DNA from: Pseudomonas sp. 7SR1
GTDB lineage: Bacteria; Pseudomonadota; Gammaproteobacteria; Pseudomonadales; Pseudomonadaceae
NCBI RefSeq assembly: GCF_900156465.1
Contig: NZ_LT707064.1
Coordinates: 5,285,001-5,349,000, forward strand
DNA: 64,000 bases
Direction of reading: 5' to 3'
The notes below the pieces were generated by a model. It made no database searches. It was not told the DNA's origin and saw only the letters and a program-made list of their open reading frames with translations. Of the stretch, positions 26,106 through 37,761 are shown piece after piece. The position numbers and the translations under genes were made by a program. How positions within the stretch are numbered: the stretch's first letter is position 1; every line of letters starts with the position of its first letter.

Positions 26106-27163
26106 TGTGGGCCTATGTCGCGCGGCGCCTGCTGCTGATCATTCCAACCCTGGTGATCATCCTGCTGGTGAATTTCGTCATCGTGCAGGCCGCACCGGGC
26201 GGGCCGGTGGAACAGGCCATCGCCCAGCTGCAAGGCATTGGCGGCAGCGGTGTCGGCAGCTCGGGCAACGCCATGACCGGCAGCTCCCGGGCCAGTCGCG
26301 GGCTCGATCCGCAATTGATCAAGGACATCGAGAAACAGTACGGTTTCGACAAACCGGCCCACGAGCGCCTGTGGCTGATGCTCGGCAGCTATGCCCGGCT
26401 GGACTTCGGCAAGAGTTTTTTCCGCGGTGCCACGGTCACCGACCTGATCCTGGAAAAGATGCCGGTGACCATTTCCCTCGGGCTCTGGGCCACGCTGATC
26501 ACTTACCTGGTGTCGATTCCCCTGGGGATCCGCAAAGCCGTTCACCACGGGTCCGCGTTCGATGTGTGGAGCAGCACGGCGATCATCATCGGCTACGCCA
26601 TGCCGGCCTTCCTGTTCGCCATGTTCCTGATCGTGGTGTTCGCCGGCGGCACGTCGCTGAACTGGTTTCCGGTGCGCGGACTGGTGTCGGACAACTTCGA
26701 TTCGTTGTCGACCCTGGGCAAGATCGCCGATTACTTCTGGCACCTGGTGCTGCCGGTCACGTCCCTGGTGATCGGCGGCTTCGCCACCCTGACGATCCTG
26801 ACCAAGAATTCGTTCCTCAATGAGATCACCCGTCAATACGTGGTCACTGCAAGGGCCAAGGGCATGAGCGAGCGCCGGGTGTTGTATGGCCATGTCTTTC
26901 GCAATGCGATGCTGCTGGTGGTGTCGGGGATCCCCCAGGCATTCATCAGCGTGTTCTTTGCCGGCTCGCTGTTGATCGAGGTGATCTTTTCCCTCGATGG
27001 CCTGGGACGCATGAGTTATGAGGCCGCCGTGTCCCGGGATTACCCGGTGGTGTTCGGCTCGCTGTTCATCTTCACGCTGTTCGGCCTGCTCATCAAACTC
27101 ATCGGCGACCTGTGCTACACCCTGGTGGACCCCCGTATCGATTTCGCCGCGAGGAACGCCTGA
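26105..27163 (+). CDS. yejB: Peptide ABC transporter permease YejB
   Basis: Inner-membrane permease, 352 residues, beginning [37 protein letters not shown], typical of DppB/OppB-type subunits. It has about six helices and the EAA loop ([29 protein letters not shown]). The start codon overlaps the yejA stop by one base (TGATG), so the two are translationally coupled. Confidence 0.95.
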   Translation: MWAYVARRLLLIIPTLVIILLVNFVIVQAAPGGPVEQAIAQLQGIGGSGVGSSGNAMTGSSRASRGLDPQLIKDIEKQYGFDKPAHERLWLMLGSYARLDFGKSFFRGATVTDLILEKMPVTISLGLWATLITYLVSIPLGIRKAVHHGSAFDVWSSTAIIIGYAMPAFLFAMFLIVVFAGGTSLNWFPVRGLVSDNFDSLSTLGKIADYFWHLVLPVTSLVIGGFATLTILTKNSFLNEITRQYVVTARAKGMSERRVLYGHVFRNAMLLVVSGIPQAFISVFFAGSLLIEVIFSLDGLGRMSYEAAVSRDYPVVFGSLFIFTLFGLLIKLIGDLCYTLVDPRIDFAARNA

Positions 27164-28185
27164 TGTTCAAGCTTTCCCCGTTGGGTCGTCGACGTTTCGA
27201 GCGCTTCAAGAAAAACCGACGCGGCTGGTGGTCGCTGTGGCTGTTCATCGGTCTGTTCATCCTGACCCTGGGCGGCGAACTCATCGCCAATGACAAGCCC
27301 CTGGTGGTGAGCTACCAGAACTCCCTGTATTTCCCGGTATTCAAGCGCTACACCGAGCGGGAATTCGGCGGGCAGCTGCCGTTCCAGGCCGATTATCGCA
27401 GCGGCTACGTGCAGGACCTGATCCGCAAGGACGGCGGCTGGCTGCTGTTCCCACCGATTCCGTTCAGCGACGACACGCCCAACTACGAACTCAACCAACC
27501 GTCTCCGAGCCCACCCTCCTTCGTCAACTGGCTGGGTACCGACGACCAGGCCCGGGACGTACTGGCCCGGGTAATCTTCGGCGCGCGGGTGTCGATCCTC
27601 TTCGCCCTGGCCCTGACGGCCATCAGCGCGCTGATCGGCATCACCGCCGGTGCGCTGCAGGGTTACTACGGCGGCTGGGTGGACCTGCTGGGCCAACGCC
27701 TGCTGGAAGTCTGGTCCGGGCTGCCGGTGCTCTACCTGCTGATCATCCTGTCCGGCTTCGTGGAACCCAATTTCTGGTGGCTGCTGGGGATCATGGCGCT
27801 GTTTTCCTGGCTGGCCCTGGTGGACGTGGTCCGCGCCGAATTCCTGCGCGGGCGCAACCTCGAATACGTGAAAGCCGCCAGGGCCCTGGGCCTGACCGAC
27901 CGCAAGGTGATCGTGCGGCACATCCTGCCCAACGCGATGAACGCCACCCTGAGCTACCTGCCCTTTATCCTGACCGGGGCGATTTCCACCCTCACGGCCC
28001 TGGACTTCCTCGGTTTCGGCATGCCGGCCGGCAGTGCGTCCCTGGGGGAACTGATTGCCCAGGGCAAGCAGAACCTGCAGGCACCGTGGCTGGGGCTGAC
28101 GGCCTTCTTCACCCTGGCGCTGATTCTTTCCCTGTTGGTATTCATCGGCGAGGCGTTGCGCGATGCATTCGATCCTCGATCCTGA
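27163..28185 (+). CDS. yejE: Peptide ABC transporter permease YejE
   Basis: Second permease, 340 residues. It starts [28 protein letters not shown], has a long periplasmic segment after the first helix (about residues 40-130), then GTDDQARDVLARVIFGARVSILF and the EAA loop (EYVKAARALGLTDRKVIVRHILPNA). The start overlaps the yejB stop by one base. Partner of YejB in forming the translocation pore. Confidence 0.95.
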   Translation: MFKLSPLGRRRFERFKKNRRGWWSLWLFIGLFILTLGGELIANDKPLVVSYQNSLYFPVFKRYTEREFGGQLPFQADYRSGYVQDLIRKDGGWLLFPPIPFSDDTPNYELNQPSPSPPSFVNWLGTDDQARDVLARVIFGARVSILFALALTAISALIGITAGALQGYYGGWVDLLGQRLLEVWSGLPVLYLLIILSGFVEPNFWWLLGIMALFSWLALVDVVRAEFLRGRNLEYVKAARALGLTDRKVIVRHILPNAMNATLSYLPFILTGAISTLTALDFLGFGMPAGSASLGELIAQGKQNLQAPWLGLTAFFTLALILSLLVFIGEALRDAFDPRS

Positions 28186-28212
28186 TCCGCGGTCATGAAG
28201 CGAAATTCCGAA

Positions 28213-29787
28213 ATGAGCGACAACCTGATCGAAATCCGCGACCTGAGCGTGGCCTTCAATGACAACACCGTGGTGCACAACCTGTGCCTGGATATCCGCC
28301 CGGGCGAGTGCCTGGCCCTGGTGGGTGAGTCAGGCTCCGGCAAATCGGTGACCGCTCATTCGATCCTGCAATTGCTGCCCCGGACCGGCACCCGCACCAC
28401 CGGCAGCATCCGCTATCGCGGCCAGGAACTGGTGGGCGCCGAGGCCAGCACCCTGCGCGAGCTGCGCGGCAATCGGATCGCAATGATCTTCCAGGAACCG
28501 ATGACCTCGTTGAACCCGTTGCACAGTGTCGAAAAGCAGATTGGCGAAACCCTGATGCTGCACAAGGGCCTGGGCGGCAAGGCTGCGCGACAGCGCATCC
28601 TTGAACTGCTGGCACTGGTGGGTATCCAGAACCCGCTCGAACGGCTCAAGGCCTACCCCCATCAACTGTCCGGCGGCCAGCGACAGCGGGTGATGATCGC
28701 CATGGCCCTGGCCTGCGAACCGGAGCTGTTGATCGCCGACGAACCGACCACCGCCCTGGACGTGACCGTACAGCGCAAGATCCTGCTGCTGCTCAAGTCC
28801 TTGCAGCAAAGGCTCGGCATGTCACTGCTGCTGATCAGCCACGACCTGAACCTGGTACGCAGCATTGCGCAACGTGTGTGTGTGATGAAGGCCGGGGAAA
28901 TCGTCGAGCAGGCGCCCTGCGAAATCCTCTTTGACGCCCCGAAACATCCCTACAGTTGCGAGCTATTGCACGCCGAACCCGAAGGCGAGGCCCTGCCCCG
29001 GGACGAACGGGAAGATGTCTTGCAGGTCCGGGACCTGCGGGTGAGTTTCGCCCTGGGCGGTGGATTGTTCCGCCGCAAGGAATACTTGCGGGCCGTCGAC
29101 GGCATCAGCCTGAATATCCAGCGGGGCAAGACCCTGGGCATCGTCGGGGAATCCGGTTCCGGCAAGTCGACCCTCGGCCAGGCGATCCTGCGGCTGATCG
29201 AATCCAACGGCAGCATCCGCTTCCAGGGCCAGGCCCTCGACCAGCTGTCGCAGAAGGACCTGCGGCCATGGCGCAAACAGATGCAGGTGGTGTTCCAGGA
29301 TCCGTTCGGCAGCCTCAGTCCGAGGATGTCGGTGCAACAGATCATCAGCGAAGGCCTGGAGGTCCACTGCCCCTCCAGTGCCCAGGAATGCGAAGCCCGG
29401 GTGATCCAGGCCCTTCAGGAAGTCGGCCTCGATCCCCAGAGCCGTCATCGTTACCCTCACGAGTTCTCCGGCGGCCAGCGCCAGCGTATCGCTATTGCCC
29501 GGGCATTGGTGCTCAAGCCCGCCTTGATCCTGCTGGACGAGCCCACCTCGGCCCTGGACCGCACAGTGCAGAAGCAGGTGGTCGCCCTGCTCCGTCAGCT
29601 CCAGGAACGGCACGGCCTGACCTACCTGTTCATCAGCCATGACCTGGCGGTGGTGCGGGCCCTGGCCCACGACATGATCGTGATCAAGGACGGAAAAGTG
29701 GTCGAGTGCGGCGCCAGCCATGAAGTGTTCGAGTCACCGCGCCACCCCTACACCCAGGAACTGCTGGCGGCCGCTCTTCCCAGGTAA
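28213..29787 (+). CDS. yejF: Peptide ABC transporter ATP-binding protein YejF (two fused ATPase domains)
   Basis: A 524-residue protein with two ABC domains in tandem. First: Walker [10 protein letters not shown], signature [15 protein letters not shown], Walker [10 protein letters not shown]. Second: [33 protein letters not shown]. It energises YejBE. The start at 28213 ([15 protein letters not shown]) matches family N-termini; an ATG six codons upstream is also in frame. It is 27 bp downstream of yejE. Confidence 0.95.
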   Translation: MSDNLIEIRDLSVAFNDNTVVHNLCLDIRPGECLALVGESGSGKSVTAHSILQLLPRTGTRTTGSIRYRGQELVGAEASTLRELRGNRIAMIFQEPMTSLNPLHSVEKQIGETLMLHKGLGGKAARQRILELLALVGIQNPLERLKAYPHQLSGGQRQRVMIAMALACEPELLIADEPTTALDVTVQRKILLLLKSLQQRLGMSLLLISHDLNLVRSIAQRVCVMKAGEIVEQAPCEILFDAPKHPYSCELLHAEPEGEALPRDEREDVLQVRDLRVSFALGGGLFRRKEYLRAVDGISLNIQRGKTLGIVGESGSGKSTLGQAILRLIESNGSIRFQGQALDQLSQKDLRPWRKQMQVVFQDPFGSLSPRMSVQQIISEGLEVHCPSSAQECEARVIQALQEVGLDPQSRHRYPHEFSGGQRQRIAIARALVLKPALILLDEPTSALDRTVQKQVVALLRQLQERHGLTYLFISHDLAVVRALAHDMIVIKDGKVVECGASHEVFESPRHPYTQELLAAALPR

Positions 29788-29807
29788 GGGCGATGCGGCC
29801 GTAACAC

Positions 29808-31142
29808 TCAGCTATCGCGGCGCTGATCCAGTGCCTGGGCAAATTCGCCAATCGCCTCCACCACCTGCTGCGCCCCTTGGTGGATGTCGAGAATGACGGT
29901 GCCTGCCTGGTTCGCCAGCTTCACGCCCTGCTCGGCCTTGAGGGTGCTGGACTGCATGCTGGTCACCGCTTGCCTGGCCAGATCGCGGTTCTTGCCGACG
30001 ACCTCGGTGATGGCGACGGTGGCCTGGCTCGTGCGCCGTGCAAGGTTGCGCACCTCATCGGCAACCACCGCGAAGCCACGTCCCTGCTCCCCGGCGCGCG
30101 CGGCTTCGATGGCCGCGTTGAGCGCCAGCAGGTTGGTCTGCTCGGCAATGCCCCGGATGGCATCGACGATGTTGCCGATCTCCTCGGACTGAGCGCTCAA
30201 TGCGCTGATGCCCGTGGCCACCCGCTGGAGTTCATCGGCGATGCTTTGCACCACGGTCACCGTCTCTTGTACGACCGCCGTGCCACGCTGGGTGTGCTCA
30301 TCGGTCTGCCGGGACGTCTCGAAGGCCAGTCGCGCCGCGTTCGATTCGGTCTGGCGCTGCTCCACTTCACGGGTGTGATCGGTGGCGAACTTGACTACCC
30401 CATACAATCTTCCCTGGGCATCGTAGAGTGGGTTGTAAGTCGCCTGCAGCCAGACCGTGGCGCCTCGCTTGTCGATGCGCTGGAACAGGCCTGTCACGTA
30501 TTCGCCGCGATTCAAACCCGCCCAGAACCCACGATACGCGTCACTCTGGACTTCGCCGGGCTGGCAGAACAGACGATGGTGCTGGCCGAGGACCTCTTCC
30601 AGTCGATAGCCCATCACCTTCAGGAAATTCCCATTGGCATTCACCACGTGGCCACCGAGGTCGAATTCGATAACCGCCATGGAACGGTCCATCGCCTGCC
30701 TGAAGCTGGACTCGGTCTGGCTTCGAAGGACACGCTCGTTGACGTCGCGCGTCACGCCAATGATGCGCTCCAGCGCGCCTTGCTGATCCAGCACCGGAAC
30801 ATAAGTACCTTCCACCCACAGCCAATGCCCATCTCGGGCCAGATGCAAGGTTTGCACATCGACACGCTGGCCCTGCCCCAGTTGCCGCCACACGGCGGCG
30901 TATTCCTGGCTGCGCGCATAAGCGGGCTCGCAGAACATCCGGTGATGGCAGCCCTGGATATCCTCCAGGGCATAGCCCAGTATGCTCAGGAACAACGGAT
31001 TGGCGCCGAGCACCTGTCCCGCCGGGTCGAGCTCGATGATCGCCATGGCCTGGTGGAAAGCGGCCCGTTCGGCCTCGAGAGTGGCCTGCCTGGCCTGGAT
31101 CGGACGCAAGGTTTCCTGATGCTTGCGAGTGCGAATGAACAT
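29808..31142 (-). CDS. BdlA-like cytoplasmic receptor: two PAS domains plus methyl-accepting domain
   Basis: A 444-residue protein without membrane segments. Two PAS domains (about 25-140 and 145-265) share FxQAMxxxxAxIExD, NxxFLxxxGYxxEDxxGxHHRxFC and TYxPxxDxxG, then a signalling domain with [22 protein letters not shown] and [14 protein letters not shown]. This is the layout of BdlA, the biofilm-dispersion receptor of P. aeruginosa. ATG at 31140-31142 follows GGAGTGG. It is convergent with yejF. A TGTACA-N12-TGTACA element lies 101-124 bp upstream. Confidence 0.88.
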   Translation of the reverse strand: MFIRTRKHQETLRPIQARQATLEAERAAFHQAMAIIELDPAGQVLGANPLFLSILGYALEDIQGCHHRMFCEPAYARSQEYAAVWRQLGQGQRVDVQTLHLARDGHWLWVEGTYVPVLDQQGALERIIGVTRDVNERVLRSQTESSFRQAMDRSMAVIEFDLGGHVVNANGNFLKVMGYRLEEVLGQHHRLFCQPGEVQSDAYRGFWAGLNRGEYVTGLFQRIDKRGATVWLQATYNPLYDAQGRLYGVVKFATDHTREVEQRQTESNAARLAFETSRQTDEHTQRGTAVVQETVTVVQSIADELQRVATGISALSAQSEEIGNIVDAIRGIAEQTNLLALNAAIEAARAGEQGRGFAVVADEVRNLARRTSQATVAITEVVGKNRDLARQAVTSMQSSTLKAEQGVKLANQAGTVILDIHQGAQQVVEAIGEFAQALDQRRDS

Positions 31143-31242
31143 GGCGGTACCACTCCGGAAACGTAAGTGCCTGGCCGTAGCCAATTGAGGCGCGATGCCT
31201 TCTTGCTGGGAGGCACTATTAAGCCACTATTTTCCGAAAACT

Positions 31243-31266
31243 TGTACAAGTTTATTTCCATGTACA
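31243..31266 (-). promoter_or_regulatory. TGTACA-N12-TGTACA element upstream of the BdlA-like gene
   Basis: Two TGTACA repeats (31243-31248 and 31261-31266) exactly 12 bp apart; the first is part of the longer palindrome CTTGTACAAG. The same spacing recurs at 31556-31579. MerR-family regulators bind operators of this size within long promoter spacers; the assignment is inference. Confidence 0.6.
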
Positions 31267-31301
31267 AGATTTTATGAAGCAGGAAAGCTTACTCCCGATT
31301 T

Positions 31302-31517
31302 TCAATGCCAGCCGATCCGCCAGCGTTGCTCGTCGCGCAGTTCTATCCAGTCAAATACCTCGACGCGCCCACTGTGAACCGCCTGGATCTCGACTTGGAG
31401 GGGTACCCCCGCTTCATCGACGATCAGTTGGGTCACCAGAAAATGCTTCTCTCGATTGACGGGCTTGCAGGCCGTCCATTTGGAAAGCTTCAGCTTACGG
31501 GGATTGAATGTGTTCAC
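31302..31517 (-). CDS. Small Trp-rich protein (TIGR02450 type)
   Basis: A 71-residue protein matching the small conserved family NPRKLxxSKWTAxxPxNREKHFLVTxL: here FNPRKLKLSKWTACKPVNREKHFLVTQL, ending EVFDWIELRDEQRWRIGWH. The GTG start at 31515-31517 is chosen because GGAG lies 6 bp upstream and the family begins here. Members of this family are often found beside photolyase/cryptochrome genes in pseudomonads; none is nearby in this window. Function unknown. A TGTACA-N12-TGTACA element covers its promoter position. Confidence 0.82.
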   Translation of the reverse strand: MNTFNPRKLKLSKWTACKPVNREKHFLVTQLIVDEAGVPLQVEIQAVHSGRVEVFDWIELRDEQRWRIGWH

Positions 31518-31555
31518 GGACGCTCCAGAAAAATCAGGAAACCAGCACAAAAGCA

Positions 31556-31579
31556 TGTACACAAATTTATGTATGTACA
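31556..31579 (-). promoter_or_regulatory. TGTACA-N12-TGTACA element upstream of the Trp-rich protein gene
   Basis: TGTACA at 31556-31561 and 31574-31579, spaced 12 bp, lying 39-62 bp upstream of the GTG start, where the core promoter should be. Same spacing as the element at 31243-31266. Confidence 0.62.
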
Positions 31580-31693
31580 AGTTATCCAAGAAAACACCGA
31601 CGCAGCTTCGATCCTGGAATTTCCCCCGGCATAATGCGGCTCATGACGCCACCTCCGTGGACGCCGCCCATGCCTTCCCTCTGGAAATGCCCG

Positions 31694-33109
31694 ATGAACC
31701 CCACCGAAAGCCTCAAGGATTACAAGCGCGTACGCACGCTGGCGATTCGTTCGCTATTCGAGATCATCGAGCAATCCAGCGAAGGCACGGTCATCGTCGA
31801 CCGCGATGCGAACATCGTCTGGATGAACGAACGCTATGCCCGGCGCTTCGGCCTGAACTCGGCGCAGGAGGCCATCGGTCGGGCATGCGAGAGCGTGATC
31901 CCCGGCAGTCTGTTGCGGGAGGTGGTGCGTACCGGGCGGCCGATCCTGCTGGACATGCAGGACACCCCCAAGGAACCCCTGGTGGTGATGCGCCTGCCAA
32001 TCCACGACAGCGCGGGCGCGGTGATCGGGGCCATCGGCTTTGCCTTGTTCGACGAGCTGCGCAGCCTGTCGCCCATGCTCAAGCGCTACCTGAGCATGCA
32101 GCAAGAGCTGGCGTCCACCCGCTCACTCTTGCGGGCACGGCAGACCAAATACAACTTCGCCCATTTCATCGGCACCAGCAGCGCTGGCCTGGAGGTCAAG
32201 CGCCGCGCCCGACGCAGCGCCAGCACCGAATCGCCAGTGCTGTTGCTGGGTGAAACCGGCACCGGCAAGGAATTGTTGGCCCAGGCCATCCACAGCGCCT
32301 CGCCGCGGGCGCACAAGGCCTTCGTCAGCATCAACAGTGCAGCGATTCCCGAAGCGCTGCTGGAGGCGGAGTTCTTCGGCACCGCTCCTGGCGCCTTCAC
32401 TGGCGCCGACCGCAAGGGTCGGGCCGGTAAACTGCAGATCGCCCAGGGCGGTACGTTGTTTCTGGATGAAATCGGCGACATGCCGTTGCCGCTGCAAAGC
32501 AAACTGCTGCGAGTGCTCCAGGAAAAGGAGTACGAGCCGGTGGGTTCCAACGAAGTACTGCAAAGCGATGTGCGGGTGATCGCCGCCACGTCCATGGACC
32601 TGGAAGCCGCCATCAAGCGCGGCGAATTCCGCGCCGACCTGTATTACCGTCTCAACGTGCTGCCGATCCAGGTCCCGCCACTGCGTGAACGCCTGGACGA
32701 CCTGCCGGCCCTGAGCGAAGCGATCCTCGAAGAACTGCGCAGCCAGCACGAACTGGCCCCCGCCGCACTCGACCTGCTGGGGCAGCACGCCTGGCCGGGC
32801 AACATCCGGGAACTGCGTAACGTGCTGGAGCGGGCGGCGCTGCTCAGCGACAACCTGCTGCTCAGTGCCAGCGACATCCGCGCAGCCATCGGGACCTTCA
32901 TCCCGGTAACGCGCCCAGCGGATATGGGCTTCGAACCCCTGCCCCAGGAAACCTTCAGCCAGGCCCGGGCGCGCTTCGACCGGCATTTGATCGAAACCAC
33001 CCTGGCGCAGTGCGGCGGCAAGGTGGTGGAAGCGGCCGAGCGGTTGGGCCTGGGGAGGTCGACGCTGTACAAGAAGATGGTGGCGTTGGGAATTGCAGAG
33101 TCTCAATAA
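31694..33109 (+). CDS. Sigma-54-dependent transcriptional activator (PAS, AAA+, Fis HTH)
   Basis: A 471-residue activator. A PAS-like sensor comes first (EIIEQSSEGTVIVDRDANIVWMNERYARRFGL), then the AAA+ domain with Walker A LLGETGTGKELLAQAIH, the sigma-54-contacting loop GAFTGA, Walker B GGTLFLDEIGDMP and the arginine-finger region RADLYYRLNVLPI, and a C-terminal Fis-type HTH (GGKVVEAAERLGLGRSTLYKKM). ATG at 31694 with GGAAAT upstream; in-frame ATGs at 31634 and 31670 are alternatives. It probably activates the permease-dehydrogenase operon just downstream, where a sigma-54 promoter is visible. Confidence 0.93.
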   Translation: MNPTESLKDYKRVRTLAIRSLFEIIEQSSEGTVIVDRDANIVWMNERYARRFGLNSAQEAIGRACESVIPGSLLREVVRTGRPILLDMQDTPKEPLVVMRLPIHDSAGAVIGAIGFALFDELRSLSPMLKRYLSMQQELASTRSLLRARQTKYNFAHFIGTSSAGLEVKRRARRSASTESPVLLLGETGTGKELLAQAIHSASPRAHKAFVSINSAAIPEALLEAEFFGTAPGAFTGADRKGRAGKLQIAQGGTLFLDEIGDMPLPLQSKLLRVLQEKEYEPVGSNEVLQSDVRVIAATSMDLEAAIKRGEFRADLYYRLNVLPIQVPPLRERLDDLPALSEAILEELRSQHELAPAALDLLGQHAWPGNIRELRNVLERAALLSDNLLLSASDIRAAIGTFIPVTRPADMGFEPLPQETFSQARARFDRHLIETTLAQCGGKVVEAAERLGLGRSTLYKKMVALGIAESQ

Positions 33110-33117
33110 AGAGACTC
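33098..33117 (+). promoter_or_regulatory. GAGTCTC-N6-GAGACTC inverted repeat, possible activator site
   Basis: A perfect 7-bp inverted repeat spanning the stop codon of the sigma-54 activator gene, followed by a further AGAGA/TCTCT pair. It lies about 230 bp upstream of the sigma-54 promoter, a plausible enhancer distance. No T run follows, so a terminator is less likely. Confidence 0.35.
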
Positions 33118-33160
33118 ATATCTCTATAAATAGACAGCTCCTTGAGAAGCGCTTCGCGCT

Positions 33161-33246
33161 CATCGCGGGCAGGCTCGCTCCCACAGTGGACCGCACTTTT
33201 CCGACGAACACGGTCAACCTGTGGGAGCGAGCCTGCTCGCGATGAG
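33161..33246. repeat. REP doublet (REPIN)
   Basis: CATCGCGGGCAGGCTCGCTC and GAGCGAGCCTGCTCGCGATG in inverted orientation about 30 bp apart, between the activator gene and the permease promoter. Confidence 0.9.
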
Positions 33247-33343
33247 GTCAACCCGGCTCACAAAAATCTCCAAACAGAGACAGAATTTGAAATCCGCTCA
33301 GCGAAATCTAATAATTTCCTTATATTTCAGTCAGTTACGCACC

Positions 33344-33359
33344 TGGCACAAAACTCGCT
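33344..33359 (+). promoter_or_regulatory. Sigma-54 (RpoN) promoter of the hydroxybutyrate operon
   Basis: TGGCAC-AAAAC-TCGCT matches the -24 GG / -12 GC consensus with the exact GG-N10-GC spacing, about 50 bp before the permease start and downstream of a sigma-54 activator gene. Confidence 0.75.
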
Positions 33360-33410
33360 AAAGCCTCTCCCACAGTTTCATCACAACAATAACAATCCAG
33401 GAGACACACC

Positions 33411-34802
33411 ATGAGTGTGATCATTGCCTTGGCAGCCCTCGCGCTGCTGATGGTTGCCGCCTACCGTGGCTACAGCGTTATCCTCTTTGCTCCCATCGCC
33501 GCCCTCGGTGCCGTCCTGCTCACCGATCCATCCGCCGTCGCCCCTGCGTTTACCGGGGTGTTCATGGAGAAAATGGTCGGCTTCATCAAACTGTATTTCC
33601 CCGTGTTCCTGCTCGGCGCCGTTTTCGGCAAGCTCATCGAGCTGTCGGGTTTCTCCCGTTCCATCGTGGCGGCGGCGATTCGATTGCTGGGCACGCGACA
33701 GGCAATGCTGGTGATCGTGCTGGTCTGCGCGCTGCTGACCTACGGTGGCGTGTCGCTGTTCGTGGTGGTTTTCGCGGTGTACCCGTTCGCCGCCGAGATG
33801 TTCCGCCAGAGCAATATTCCCAAGCGGCTGATCCCGGCCACCATCGCCTTGGGCGCGTTCTCCTTCACCATGGACGCACTGCCCGGCACGCCGCAGATCC
33901 AGAACATCATCCCCAGCACCTTCTTCAACACCACCGCCTGGGCCGCGCCATGGCTGGGGGTGATCGGTACGATCTTCGTGTTCAGCCTCGGCATGCTGTT
34001 CCTGCAGCGCCAGCGCAACAAGGCCCAGCGTGTGGGCGAAGGCTACGGGACCGAGCTGCGCAACGAGCCGGAAACCGCCGAGGACATCAAGCTGCCCAAC
34101 CCGTGGATCGCCGTCTCGCCATTGCTGATGGTGGGCATCATGAACCTGCTGTTCACCCAGTGGATTCCCCAGTGGTACGGCAAGACCCACAGCCTGGCGC
34201 TGCCGGGCATGGCGGCACCGGTGACCAGCGACATCGCCAAGGTCACCGCGATCTGGGCGGTGCAGGCCGCGTTGCTGGTGGGCATCATCATGGTCTTGCT
34301 GTTCGGCTTCCACGCCATTCGCAGCAAGCTGGCCGAAGGCAGCAAGAGTGCCGTTGGCGGCGCATTGCTCGCGGCCATGAACACCGCCTCGGAATACGGT
34401 TTCGGCGCCGTCATCGCCTCGCTGCCCGGCTTCCTGGTGCTGGCCGACTGGCTCAAGAACATCCCCAACCCGCTGGTCAACGAAGCCGTGACCGTGACGC
34501 TGCTGGCGGGTATCACCGGTTCCGCGTCGGGTGGCATGAGCATCGCCCTGGCGGCCATGTCCGAGACCTTCATCAGCGCCGCCAATGCCGCCAACATTCC
34601 CCTGGAAGTGCTGCACCGGGTGGCATCCATGGCCAGCGGCGGCATGGACACCCTGCCCCACAATGGCGCGGTGATCACCCTGCTGGCGGTGACCGGCCTG
34701 ACGCACCGTGAGGCCTACAAGGATATTTTCTGCATTACGCTGATCAAGACCCTCGCGGTGTTCTTCGTGATCGGCGTGTTCTACGCCACTGGTATTGTGT
34801 GA
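33411..34802 (+). CDS. GntP-family permease, probably for 3-hydroxybutyrate
   Basis: A 463-residue inner-membrane transporter with about 12 hydrophobic segments (MSVIIALAALALLMVAAYRGYSVI, FPVFLLGAVFGKLIELSGFS, LVCALLTYGGVSLFVVVFAVYPFA and others). The conserved TMDALPGTPQIQNIIP loop and the late ITGSASGGMSIALAAM and DTLPHNGAVITLL motifs are GntP-type. AGGAGA precedes ATG. Substrate is inferred from the co-transcribed 3-hydroxybutyrate dehydrogenase 8 bp downstream. Confidence 0.88.
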   Translation: MSVIIALAALALLMVAAYRGYSVILFAPIAALGAVLLTDPSAVAPAFTGVFMEKMVGFIKLYFPVFLLGAVFGKLIELSGFSRSIVAAAIRLLGTRQAMLVIVLVCALLTYGGVSLFVVVFAVYPFAAEMFRQSNIPKRLIPATIALGAFSFTMDALPGTPQIQNIIPSTFFNTTAWAAPWLGVIGTIFVFSLGMLFLQRQRNKAQRVGEGYGTELRNEPETAEDIKLPNPWIAVSPLLMVGIMNLLFTQWIPQWYGKTHSLALPGMAAPVTSDIAKVTAIWAVQAALLVGIIMVLLFGFHAIRSKLAEGSKSAVGGALLAAMNTASEYGFGAVIASLPGFLVLADWLKNIPNPLVNEAVTVTLLAGITGSASGGMSIALAAMSETFISAANAANIPLEVLHRVASMASGGMDTLPHNGAVITLLAVTGLTHREAYKDIFCITLIKTLAVFFVIGVFYATGIV

Positions 34803-34810
34803 GGTCAACC

Positions 34811-35587
34811 ATGACAACCCCTCTTTCGGGCAAGACCGCCCTGGTCACCGGCTCCACCAGCGGCATCGGCCTGGGCATTGCCTTGAGCCTGGCCAAGGCC
34901 GGCGCCAACCTCATCCTCAACGGTTTCGGCGATGCCTCGGCGGTGGTCGCTGAAGTCCGCAAGGCCGGCGTCAAGGTCGGCCATCATCCGGCGGATGTCA
35001 GCGACCCGGCCCAGATCGCCGACATGCTCGCCTACGCCGAGCGCGAGTTCGGCGGCGTGGACATCCTGGTGAACAACGCCGGTATCCAGCACGTGGCCGC
35101 CGTCGAAGATTTTCCCGTGGAACGCTGGGACTCGATCATCGCCATCAACCTCTCGTCGGTGTTCCATGCCACTCGCCTGAGCCTGCCCGGCATGCGCGCC
35201 AAGGGCTGGGGGCGGATCGTCAACATCGCCTCGGTCCATGGCCAGGTCGGCTCGGTGGGCAAGGCGGCGTATGTCGCGGCCAAGCATGGAGTGATCGGCC
35301 TGACCAAGGTGGTCGGCCTGGAAACCGCCACCAGCAACGTGACCTGCAACGCTATCTGCCCAGGCTGGGTGCTGACGCCCCTGGTGCAGAAGCAGATCGA
35401 CGATCGCATTGCCTCGGGTATCGACCCGCAACAGGCCCAGCATGACTTGCTGGCCGAAAAGCAGCCGTCCCTGGAGTTCGTCACGCCGCCGCAACTGGGA
35501 GAACTGGTGCTGTTCCTCTGCAGCGAGGCCGGTAGCCAGGTGCGGGGGGCGGCGTGGAATATCGACGGTGGATGGTTGGCTCAGTAA
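34811..35587 (+). CDS. hbdH: D-3-hydroxybutyrate dehydrogenase
   Basis: Short-chain dehydrogenase of 258 residues oxidising 3-hydroxybutyrate to acetoacetate with NAD. Rossmann motif TGSTSGIGLGIA, NNAGIQH, catalytic Ser in NIASVHG and YxxxK in YVAAKHG; the C-terminal GGWLAQ ending is typical of PHB-associated enzymes. ATG at 34811 after GAGG. Situated between the permease and the acetoacetate-CoA ligase, giving an uptake-oxidation-activation route. Confidence 0.93.
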   Translation: MTTPLSGKTALVTGSTSGIGLGIALSLAKAGANLILNGFGDASAVVAEVRKAGVKVGHHPADVSDPAQIADMLAYAEREFGGVDILVNNAGIQHVAAVEDFPVERWDSIIAINLSSVFHATRLSLPGMRAKGWGRIVNIASVHGQVGSVGKAAYVAAKHGVIGLTKVVGLETATSNVTCNAICPGWVLTPLVQKQIDDRIASGIDPQQAQHDLLAEKQPSLEFVTPPQLGELVLFLCSEAGSQVRGAAWNIDGGWLAQ

Positions 35588-35702
35588 GGTTATTTGCCCT
35601 TGTGTAGCGAGGCGATTATCCCCTCGCCGCAGAGCCGCCCTCTCACCACAGGATCGGTCGCTCTATAGTTTGTGTATGCATAAGAAAACAAGAGGCTCTC
35701 CC

Positions 35703-37658
<1,956 letters not shown>

Positions 37659-37670
37659 TCGTCAGGGTCT

Positions 37671-37747
37671 CATCGCGAGCAAGCTCGCTTCCACAGGGGG
37701 GCTGCCAGTCACTGGAGATCCACTGTGGGAGCGAGCTTGCTCGCGAC
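37671..37747. repeat. REP doublet (REPIN)
   Basis: CATCGCGAGCAAGCTCGCTT and GGGAGCGAGCTTGCTCGCGA in inverted orientation, between the convergent ligase and pilU genes. Confidence 0.92.
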
Positions 37748-37761
37748 GAACGATAACCCGA

